Origin: Diplosphaera chodatii
Taxonomy: Eukaryota > Chlorophyta > Trebouxiophyceae > Prasiolales > Stichococcaceae
Reading direction: 5' to 3'
Length of the DNA stretch: 64,000 bases
Assembly (NCBI GenBank): GCA_032358165.1
Contig: JAALGY010000010.1
Span: forward strand, 682,001 to 746,000
The position numbers and the translations under genes were made by a program. Shown piece by piece: positions 46,239 through 57,100 of this stretch. Below the pieces are notes generated by a model. That model ran no database searches and had not been told where the DNA came from. It worked only from the letters and a program-made list of their open reading frames with translations. How positions within the stretch are numbered: the first letter of the stretch is position 1; every line of letters starts with the position of its first letter.

Positions 46239-49200
46239 TCAGGTGCACGTAGGATCTTTACAGGGTCGAGCGCACATGATCGACGACCGAGCGTTGTTAA
46301 CCAAATACGTAGCATGGCAGCCGTGTTCGATGTCCGCGTTGCAAGTGGGTGTGTGGTACACTTTGCAGTACACACCTCTCAGCTGGCATGTAGTCATCGT
46401 CATCGATAGACTGCCAGAAGGCTGCGTTGATAGTGTCTCGCCGAAGAACACAGATGGGCTAGATTCATCTATGCCAGCGGCCAGAGAAGCACGCCAGTTA
46501 CCAGGGTGTACGTGCTCAAACGTGATAGACTGAATTGCGCGTCCAGAAAATGCGCCGGCTGAGTCTATGGTGCTGGCAATCCTGGTATTATTATTGCTGA
46601 TCTCCTGTATTGTAACAACAGCCCGAACTCGCTGGCTCACGATCCCCACACATGCGCCTGAGTGCGGGCTCCCTAAAAGCAGGTCGTGCCGTTGCATCCT
46701 TTCATCTCGACTGTGATGCCAATTGCTCCTGCGGGAACCATGATGCATGTATTGTGTGCAAACACAGCGGACGACAACGACTGGCGGCAGACTGCTGTTT
46801 AGCCTCTCAAACCACATTCGAATATCCGCCAGCTCTGCCCGTTGCCTGACCTGTCCGGCATCTGACTCGTTCTCCCAGTTCAGCTCCACTCGGTGCCAGG
46901 AGTTGCAGAGCACACCCCGCAGATTCCAGATGGGCGCAGCTGACTGCACGTCAGAAATGCGTCAGTGCGAGGAACTCTTTTTGTTTGCAGCAATGATGGA
47001 ACATACATCTAGCATGCGCGTCAGCTGTCGCCCTGTCTGCCTCATGTTGCACAGCACACCCCACCTCGGGCTGGGCGTTGTAAGCTGCATCGACTGCCCT
47101 GACAGCAAGCTGCAGCGGCTTCGACCTGTCAGCCTTGGCCAGCGGCAGCGTCACGTCCCACAGCGTCCATGCCCACTCGCTGCATAGCACATACACGATG
47201 AGCTCAAGAAAGTTCCTCTGTGCAAGCGCCTGCAAGGATAGGGTTGTGACTGTGAGGAGCAGGTACACAAAGGTCAAGCATAGCCCCACAACTGGAGGCA
47301 GCCCTGCCACACCTGCCACGCTTCTGCTCGAGGTCGTGGTGCTGCAGGTTGGCAGACGTCCAGGACTTGCCGCCGTCCGCCGTGACATCCACGCGGATGA
47401 TGCCATTGCCACTGTGCCAGGGTGAAGCATACATGCAATCAAATTCCATTGCTCCATGAGAATGACTAAAGCGTGGCACCTGCACATCGATGAGATCCGG
47501 GAGGACAGTGCCCCATTGCCAGTCGATACTCCAGCATCAAATGAGCACACAGTTGTGTAAGAGGCCCACCTGCCGCTCCAAGCGTAGCCTTTGAGGGCAA
47601 CCTCGTCCTCGTCTGGGTCGATGCTTGCCCCCGCTGGCGGGTCTGTGATGGCTGACGTGACCGGCACATCCTGCAGCTCCGACCCTCTCACATTCATACA
47701 TTCATTCACGAGTTTTGTCATACCAAGTAGATGCTCTTCGACATGTCTGGTGCAGACAATTCGAAAGGCGGACTGTGTATCTGCAGTTGTGCAGGTGTTG
47801 AAATGAGATATGCTTGCAGGCGGGCGAGACTGCACCTGGATGGCGGGAGCTGAAGACCAGTCCACATCATCCCAGCCGACGCCCGGGTTGAAGGACTTGT
47901 AGTCCCGCTGCTGCCACTGTGACTGCGACTCCTGTGGGCAAGGCGAGCCCACAGTGCACATTGACACTTCAATGAGGCCGCGTGTCGAGGTGCTTGCCGG
48001 CAGGCGCCCTCATATTGCGCAGGTTATCTGATGGACAATGACAAGGGCGCAGACCCCGTGTCCAGCCCACCTGCCGTGCAGGGCTGACCTTCTTCACCCA
48101 CTTGACTGCCCGGGCGCCTGTGATGCCCGGTGTCACCACCCGCACTGGGTACCCATGGTCCTGTGGCAGCTCCCTGCACAAGGCCATAGTGACAAACCTC
48201 GATGACTCTTCCGGTGCACGTTGGTCATCGCAGTCTCGAACAGGCAGGCTCCTCTGCAGATGCTCTTCCTCAAGGCCACTGCCCACGCTGAGCAATGCAG
48301 GCATGGGTGCTGTAAGACCCTCACTGGCCATTCATCTCGTAGGCCAACAGCACATCGTAGTGCGGGTACACCGCCCGCTGCACTGGGATGGAGGCGCCAT
48401 ATGAGGTGCCGGCCCCATCGTTGTCATAGCCCTGCAGGCGGGCAGGCTGCCATGCATGCTCCTGTCTCCGACGGCTTAGGGACAGGGTTGGACCGGTGCA
48501 CACGACAGTGCAGCAGGCATCAGCATCGGCAGCAGGCTGTGCAATCAGGTGCATATCTCCGACACACCTCGAACTGTATGTGCTCCACCTCGGGGGACTC
48601 CTCCAAGTCGAAGCCAGCATACTGCGAACAGCAAAAGCGCCCAATGAGCAGCTCACCATTTCGACCATCAAGGCCGCACAGGTTTTGGGTGCAAAGGTGT
48701 GCTTGGCAGGTGCTGCACAGCGTTCACCTTCAGGACATCCGACAGCCGCACGCCAGCCCAGGCGGCGTTGCCGATGGCACCGACGTCCCAGTCCAGTCCC
48801 TGCGACGTTGAGCAGCACCCATGGTCAGCCCACAGCCTCAAGCTGACCAATGGCATACTAACGGTGCAATTGCAGTGCGTCCCATCGGCACACCCTGGCA
48901 GCATATGCCCGTGTTGCAGACCATCAGGAACGGCGGCCAGGACAACCCACCTGCACCTCCTTGATCGCTTTCAGCTCGTGGCGGCGGTTGCCGGTGCATT
49001 GCAGCGCTGCTGCGACGGTGTGTTTCTTGAACTTGGACTTCAGGTCGGCCAGCGTAAGCGTCACCGTGCGGCAGCCTTCACCTGTATGTGTGGTGTTCTG
49101 AACTGATGTTCCTGCCTGGGTTTACTGCTTCACGGCCAGTGCACATACGGCAGGCTGTGCTAAGTCTGCGCAGCCACCCCTGTACCATCTCAACACTGCA

Positions 49201-50613
49201 CAGCACCTTCAATGGTCAGGCGGTAGTCGTCCGCTTTGATGTGCGGCACGGGCAGGTGGTGCCGCACATAGAACAGCTCGTTGGGCGTGTTGAGCTGCTC
49301 CCCAAGCAGCACCTGCGGGCGTCAATCCCTGCACTATGATCTCGCCCACACGCTTCTGCGCAATCACCATGCGAGAGTGCACCACATTGCATAGCCAAAA
49401 CTTGTGAGTCACAGCCAGGGTCCCACTCTAGGCCCATGTGCTAGGTATGGCGCACCCGGGGTGTCTCCGCGTTGAAGGGCTGCGCGGATCGCACGATGAG
49501 CGCGGGGTGCCGCTCTGGCTCATTTTGATAAGGGTCCTGCACCTCCACATGCGCCGCGCCGCCCTCCTGCCCAGCAGGGGAAGGAACAGGTAGTTTACAT
49601 GCTGGTCATGGTATGCGTATGGTACAGCCTGCACATCACTCTCTTCGGTGTGTGCTGTTGTATGTGCAACGCACTGCATGCAGGAGACAGTCTCACTGAG
49701 ATGCCATGTTCGTGGTGTCTCAAGCTCACCAGAGAACCGATGCGATACTGCTCCAAAATCTTGTGCACATCCGGATTCTGGTGTTGCCGGTACATGCTCC
49801 AGAATGTGTCGATGGATGAGCCTGCATGCATGCACGGCGCTGAGGCTGCGGCGAGTGGGTGCTGTGCAGTGGGAAGCCACTGGCAACACGATGCAGGTAC
49901 GGGTGTGGGCATGCGCCGGACCTGCAGCCATCATGATGCGGGCTGAGCCGCCCGGGTGTCCGTCCACAAAGTCGGTGATGTCGTACACCCCGTCCTTGTA
50001 GGTGACCCAGATGCGATCCTGCTTTGTTTTGTGTTTGGCCACCTGCGGCATCCATATGGGTCGTTTTGACACGGGTCAAAGCATGCAGCGGGTTGTGATC
50101 ATACACTGACCATGTCGGTTGTCTGCACCGCAAAGCCATGCGAATAAGGTTGCTGACGACCCTCTTGCCTCATCCTTGGTGTAGCTGCGGTGCTCCTCTT
50201 TGCAGTGCGCCGTGTTGACTCCCAGGTAGGGCGGCACCGCTGGCGGCAGCCCCGTCTGCCGCTGCCAGGCCTGTGGATGCATCACATGTCCGCGTAAGGG
50301 ATCAAGTGATCGCGAGCTGCCAGATGCAGCTATTGCATGCCAGGCACCCATACATGCTGTGCCTCACCCAGACGCCACCGCCAGCCAGAGCCGCTGTCAA
50401 TGCCAGGGCTAGGCCACGCATCGGGAGCTCCGACTGCATATCGCTGGACCCGGTGCTGGATGCTGAGGTCGAGAGCGCCCTCGCAACGGCTCCGTAGTGT
50501 CCAAGGTGGCCGCTGCCGTCACGCCATGCTGTAGCACATTGGTTGTGGCCCACGGCAGCCGCGAAGAGCGCCTGTCTGGCTCCTCTGCTACTTCTGCTAA
50601 ATGCCGCCAGCAT
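46239..50613 (-). CDS. SUOX: Sulfite oxidase with N-terminal cytochrome b5 domain (animal-type architecture)
   Basis: The start is the ATG at 50613 ([20 protein letters not shown]), an Arg-rich mitochondrial-like presequence followed by a hydrophobic segment ([19 protein letters not shown]). Next comes a cytochrome b5 domain ([20 protein letters not shown], with heme His in DGHPGG near 49955, second His in FWSMYRQH near 49800). The molybdenum-cofactor domain follows ([20 protein letters not shown] near 49310; the Mo-ligand Cys in ALQCTGNRR near 49000; [20 protein letters not shown] near 48800; [16 protein letters not shown] near 48435; [20 protein letters not shown] near 48175). The C-terminal dimerisation domain has [17 protein letters not shown] near 47620, [15 protein letters not shown] and [20 protein letters not shown] near 46930. 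It oxidises sulfite to sulfate. In animals it acts in the mitochondrial intermembrane space with cytochrome c; plant enzymes lack the b5 domain and are peroxisomal. The conserved protein ends near 46860, but the frame stays open to 46239. Confidence 0.93.
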
Positions 50614-51128
50614 GACTCCAGGGTCCGCGCGGCTTGTCACTGGTGGCTGATCACTACCTTTTGACAGCCCGCAGACTGCGGCAGGCGCCGGATCGAGACT
50701 GTGCACACTGCGACCTGCCACGTAGGATGATCAAGCCGTGTCGGTCCGCTGCTCGCTGAACACGAACACGCGCCGAGCAGTCTAGTTGGCCATCCTTCGA
50801 AATGAGTAGAACCTTTTGAAAGCGGGAACTGCGGCGTCGAGCATGTGCGGCTGCTGCACGTGTTGCCAGCGTCCAGCCAGCGTGGCCCGTGAGTGAAAAG
50901 GCGTTCAAGTTTCAAGCATGCAGCTTCGATGGCGCGACCCCCTCTGTGAGCTCAACACTCATACTGCATTCGTGTCAAAGCAGGGCAACAATCAGTCTTT
51001 TGTGTGGTCAAGTTTGGAACGATCGGTGCAGCGTGACAACATCGCACGAGAATGGCATCGGTGATTACAACATGCACACATGACTGATTCGTGAGGCTAG
51101 AGCGGCGAGAGCAGCAGCTCCGAGCGAC
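50614..51128. promoter_or_regulatory. Divergent intergenic region (sulfite oxidase / TIMELESS)
   Basis: 515 bp separate start codons facing away from each other and should hold both promoters. No specific element was assigned. Confidence 0.4.
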
Positions 51129-54100
51129 ATGGAGCTGGACGTTCCGCTGCTGCTGTCCGTCATAGGAGGCCTGGGAGCGTTTGAACAGCAGCCAGATGGT
51201 TCAAAGGCATTTGTGCGCGACGACGATTGCATTGGTGCGCGGCACACTGTTGCGGCCTCAAGCAGCTTGGCAGCTGCATGAATAACTGTCAGAATGGTAT
51301 CTAGAGCGCATGTCCTCCCGCTCATATATGCATCTTGCATCTACGACATGATAGCATCTTGCGGCCCAGACTATGTCCCGCTCACAGCGCAGCTGATGCT
51401 GCACATGCTGTTGGCTTTCGCAAGTTCACGGAATGCATCTCCATGCATAGAGCAAGCACAGAGCAAACATCAGACAGCAGCCTGACGTGTCGCGTGTGCC
51501 GCACAGCCTGCCTGAAGGACATCCAGCGCTTCCTGCGGCAAGATGACACAGAGTCGCGCCAGGCGTTCTTTGCGCTGGGAAAGTTCGGGCTGGCTAAGAA
51601 AGCGCTCATACCGCTGATCACGACCTACCCCAACGACACCGACCTGGTGTACAATGCACGTAAGTGGCACTTGACTCTGCTCACTCGTGCACATGTGCAC
51701 TGCTCTGAACCGCTTCTGGGGCGGGCTGCTGCATCAGCACATGAACGCTTTCACTTCCGAACGATGGTGGTTGTACTCGCAGTCAAGGTGGTGACATGGC
51801 TGACGATGCCCCTGGAGCTGGGGTCCGACAATCCTTCGCTGCAGATCACCAACATGCAGGCACACAACGCCCTGCCAGCCTGCATTTGCCTCTCGTGACT
51901 CCTGCCGCTGATGGTAGCGTGCTGACACCTCAGTACCTGGAACAGACTGCCAACACGCTGCTGACGCCCTCAGCTGAGAAGACAAAGAAATTCCACGATC
52001 CAGTGCTGCATTGTAGGCTGTCAAGGAGGCAGCACTGGCGCAGGACGCCCTCAAGGTCATCGTGGACTTGGTGGCTGAGCCGCTCGCACGCCACCCGCGC
52101 ATGTCTGACAAGGTCTGCACCATGTCACATGCCACGCGCACATGCAGGTTTCCACCTGCTGCTGCAGCCGCCGGATGCCGACGTGTGCTCTGGCCTGTCC
52201 AGTTGTGCCGTGCAGCTGGGTGCGCGCTCCTCTGGTCACATGCATCACTCGGCGGCTGTGCTGGGCTGCAGGACGCCATGATCGTGCAGCTGGTGGTGAC
52301 GTTCTTCCGCAACCTGCTGGCGGTCCCCGACGCACGGGCGACGGACGGGGCGCGGGGCGACCACCGCACCCGCCTGCGCGGCGAGCTGCTCAAGCGCCTC
52401 GTGGACGACCACGTGCTGGAGCTCCTGCTCGTGTTCGCGCAGCACACCGACGAGGTGGGCACCGGACTGTGCTGTGGCTATGTCCATGATCTGAACTGCA
52501 CGTCAGTGTGGGCTGGTAACTTGGCAGCTGCTTGGGCTGGCACCTAGAGAGGCGACTGTGCTGGTTAATGGTGATGCAGACTCGACATGGCTGCAGTTCA
52601 CATGAAATTAGCATCATTTGGCTCGGATATGCTGTGCAGAAACCCTTCAAGTCGGAAGCACCGCTGCTGCTGGAGGTCTTCAATGCAGTCTTCCAGGACC
52701 TGCAGCCCGAGGCGCTGCTGGCAGCCAAGCAGGTGCAAACTGCACTGGAATGCAACGGACTCACGGTGACCTAGCACATCGTATGACCTGTAAGGTTGCC
52801 GTTGTAGACGCCAAGAGCAGGCGTGGTGCATTCGTAGGCGGTTGCTAAACAGCAGCAGGATGCAGACAAGCGGAGGCAAGACGCAGAGAATCAACAGGCA
52901 CCAGCGGCGGCTCCCAGTGGCGCCATGGCAACAACGTCCAACAGGGAGCCGAAGGTGACATCACCTGGAGAATCGTCACCAGGGACCCAGTCGATGACCG
53001 AGCGCTTCTGCTGATGTGGTGTGTGCCTCGTGGCCGGTGAGATGACACTGTCCAATGCTTGGTCAGCAGACTGCCGGCTCGGCGATGCAGCGGGCGGCGC
53101 AGCTGCGGCAGGCGATGGCGAGGAAGGCCGCCATGGGCTCCGTCCCCAGGCACGCCCGCTTCGGCGCCACCTTCGTGATGCGCGGGCCTGCCGGTGCGCC
53201 GGGGCCGCGCGTCAACCCGGACGCGGGGCGGGCGCCGCCGCCGCTGGCACCTCCAGGCGCCAAACAGCGGCCGCAGGTCAGGGTTCCACCCACGCTGCTG
53301 GCTTGGCAGTACACTGGCCAAGATGCCTTTCCCGGACAGAATATGAATGCCGTCATCCCAAGGTTGGCGTGGCTTTGCCACCTGCGGTGGCAAGTGTGGC
53401 ACGGCACCAGCGAGCAAGTGCCCCCCAGCAAGGGGGACTGCTAGGGGCGTCTTATGCTCGTCTCCCGGAGCGTGACCTCCCACCCCCGACAGGTGGCGGG
53501 TGTGGGCGTCCATGCGTCGCCGCTGGGGCAGACGCTGCAGGCGACAATGGCCGGCGTGGCTGACCAATTCCTGGCCGCCGCCTACGATGTGCTGATGAGC
53601 AACGTCCGTAAGGTGCACCGTTACAGCGGGCTCCGTGTATTCAATTGAGTGCTCCGCTAATGGGAGCTCAGGGCATCTCCAGCAGTGCCTCGTGCATGGA
53701 GCAAACGTGCTGTGTTGAACAAGTCATTCGGTGAACATTTCACAGCTACAGATGGGGTGCGGACCTGCACAGGCTCCAAGCATGTCTTGGTGAATCTGGT
53801 GTTGTTGAACACTTCCGGAAAAAGGTAATGTGACTGGCACAGGATCTGGAGGCGGGACTGGGACTATCGAGGCTGTCGCGTGACGACTTCCTGCGCTTCA
53901 TGCAGCTAGCCTCCTTCTTCACTTCCTACACCCGGCTCAAGCATGTAGGCACCACTGTCGTATGAATAAGCTGGACGAGACATATGGAGCAGGCATTCAG
54001 GCCCTCAGCATGATGTCAAGACAGCTGTACCCTGGCTCGCATGCAGCATGGCAGACAGTGCACGTAGTCGGTGCAGGCTGATCAAACCACATGCTTGCGT

Positions 54101-57100
54101 GATGTGTCTGCAGGAGCAGGATCTGGTCAGGCCCGCAGCGCCGAAGAGCGCGGCGGGCGCTGGCAGCAAGGGCAACAACCAGTCGCCGGGGAAGGAGAAC
54201 AGGCCAGACGGCGACAGCGCAGGGCCAGAAACCACTGGCGCTGGCGGCACCGGCAGCCCGGAGCAGGACGCCTCGCCCTTTGCCGCCATCAGTGCCAGCA
54301 TGGGCTGGGACACCTTCTACCTGGTGTGCCACTGCGTCACCTGCTCATGATAGGTTTCCAGTGTGCAGGTTGGCGAGACCACGCAAAGCGGCCAGAGTCA
54401 CATGCTCCAGGAGACGCGCGTCTGGTGGCCATACCTGATGCTTAGCGTGCGATGATGCAGGTGCACAAAACGTGGCTGGAGGTGATTGATGTGCCGCCAT
54501 CGTCTGCTGAGAAGGACTGGGAGATGCAGGTGCAGGGTCTCAGCTCTGCATCAAGCTGTACACTGCACCAATGCATGCAATAATCTATGGAAGCGGCTCG
54601 TGATCACCTAGATCATTGGACGTCACCAGCATTCCGAACCTCACTGTGCTCAGCAGTACAGCATGTGCTGCAGGCAGCATTGGCCCTGTGTTGCTGCATG
54701 TCTGCCAATGGGGAGAGGCACGCACTTTCTGCAAAAGCAGCGGTCAGCCCCAAGATGCTGATCTCTCCTGTCATGCAGCACGCGGCCACCGCGCTGCTCC
54801 GACACATGTTGTCTGTGCTGGATCTGGCAGCTGACACCGGGACGCCCTCCGACAAGCGCGCCGCAGACCGCCTGCAGCGCAGGTGCCAGCCGTCATTAAC
54901 CTGTGACCATGTTGCACGTGCTGGCCTGCACACAGATACAATGCTTTGCGTCTGTGTACCTTGGTCCCAACACCTGCAGATCGTGCTGATCACGTCACCG
55001 TGCAACTGCGAAAGACAACTGCAACGCCAGGCTCACTAACCGCGACCGTCCCATGCGCAGGCTGCTGCACGACGACATGCGTGACAGCGGTCTGCTGCCG
55101 GTGCTGGCGCGGCTGATCAAGGCGTACTCAGCGCGCCACTCCCCGCGCTCCTACGCCGTCGACGTCGTCGTGGCGCTGCACACCACGCTGCGCCTGCTCA
55201 CCCGCCTGAACACCTCAGGTGAACACAAGTCACACCTGAAGGCCAACAGCTGGCCAGCTCGGCACGACTCAACGAGCCTGACTACTTCACTGGAAAGGAT
55301 GATTGAGATGCACTGCTTGCAGCAGGGTCCTGCCGGGGCAGCGGCGTGATAGGCCTTGAGATTTGCCTCATGCAGAGCAAGGCGGCTTCCTGGTGAAGCG
55401 GCGTGCCGGCGGCGGCGGCGGTGGCGGTCGGCGCCGCTCCACTGCCCACACCCCGCCTGGCAGCCCTGCAAGAGATGAGGATGGGCCCCAGAAGCAGGCG
55501 CCCAAGCCGGGAGAGGCGCCTGAGGTGCACATCCCCTGCAGAGATTTCAGTGTTACGAGATGCAGACTGCCAGAAGCACACCTGTGGAGCTGTGCAGTTT
55601 ACATGGCAGGGTCCTTCCCAATATATGTTGCTGACGGTTTCACACCCATGTTAAGTGGAGCACTTGCAGCCATCAACAGGTGCTGGGTACCTGGCATCCT
55701 TCATGACCCTACGGTGTCTGGAGCATGTCGCATATGTGTGAACATGTGCCAGTGACTCCGCAGAACGACGGGGCGGAGGAGCGGGGCTGGGACGCCGGCG
55801 ACGAGGGCAACAGCTCGGCGGGCAGCGGTGACGAGGGCCCCGCCCGGGAGCACCGCTACGACCCCTTCGCCGAGGACGAGGTCAGAAGCACCTGCCTGCG
55901 TCCATGTTTGCATCCACATCCTGAGGACCAAGGGCATCATGGCGGCGGCTAGAGCAAGCTGTTTCGTGATGAGCTGGCAACGGCAGTCCAGCATTGCCTG
56001 CGTGCCGGCATGTGAAGCCCCCCGTTGCACGTCTCTGCAACGAAGCCCACCGTGTATTGCCTGGAGTGTGCTCCCAGACTAAACGAAAACCCCCTCGATG
56101 CCCTGAAATGAGCTTCGAAAGTTTTAGGCCCAGGGTTCCTGCTTGCTGAGATGCTGCTGGTGCAAGTGCAGGAGGAGGCGCGGCGCGCAACCAAGGAGGT
56201 CGCCTACAACATGAAGCAGCGTGTGCGGCAGGAGCTAGCCTACCCTGCCGTCGTGCACTTCTACACCTGGCTGCTGCATGGTGGGGATCCCTGCAGAGGG
56301 CACATTGCCTGTCGAAACAGCGTGAACATGTTGTCTGGCCCTTGCAGGCACAGATGTGCTGCTCTGCAAACAGTACATCACTGCACCAAGCGCTGCACCT
56401 ACGCAGTTGAAGCCTCTCAGGTGTCCTGTTTCGTCCAGACACCAGCTAGTATACACAGCCGGTTTCGCATGTGCGAGGTGGCCCTAGTTTCATATGTCGC
56501 AGGCTATGAGGGCAATGGGCGGGACGTCAACCACATCCTGGTGTCGTTCCTGCAGCGCATTGCACACCCCGTGCACGGCCTCAACCTGGAGCCCATGCTG
56601 TACCAGGTCCGCCGCCGTGCAGCCCTAATCATGCAGCTCCTGCTGGTCGACACCTAGCCGTCATTGAAAGTCCACCAATCTGGTGCACCTGAACACCCTT
56701 GTCAATAGCGCATTACTGAAAGTTGGCGCTCCCTGTCAATACCAGGTGACGGTGCTGCGGGTGTTCAGCCGCATCATGGCCGATTCCCTGTTCCTGCGCT
56801 CCCCCAGCGGCCGCGAGGTTTGTGTGGTCCCGTCACCTTCGTCACGCTCCTGCACGCTGTGCACCTGCTTCCAGCATCCTCCACAAGCGTTGATATATCA
56901 CGGTGCCGTGAACCAGTGCATCACAGCATGCCACAAGCCTGCGATGGTCCTGCAGGTCGGCACCTTCGTAAAGAAGGTCCTTCGCAACATGTTTGCGCGG
57001 CTGATGCCGCCGGCCGCGGATGGTGATGCGGCCGCAGCTGCCGCCACACCAGCAACAGCTGCAGCAGGTACATGCGCAAATTGTCATCTGGTGCTGTGCC

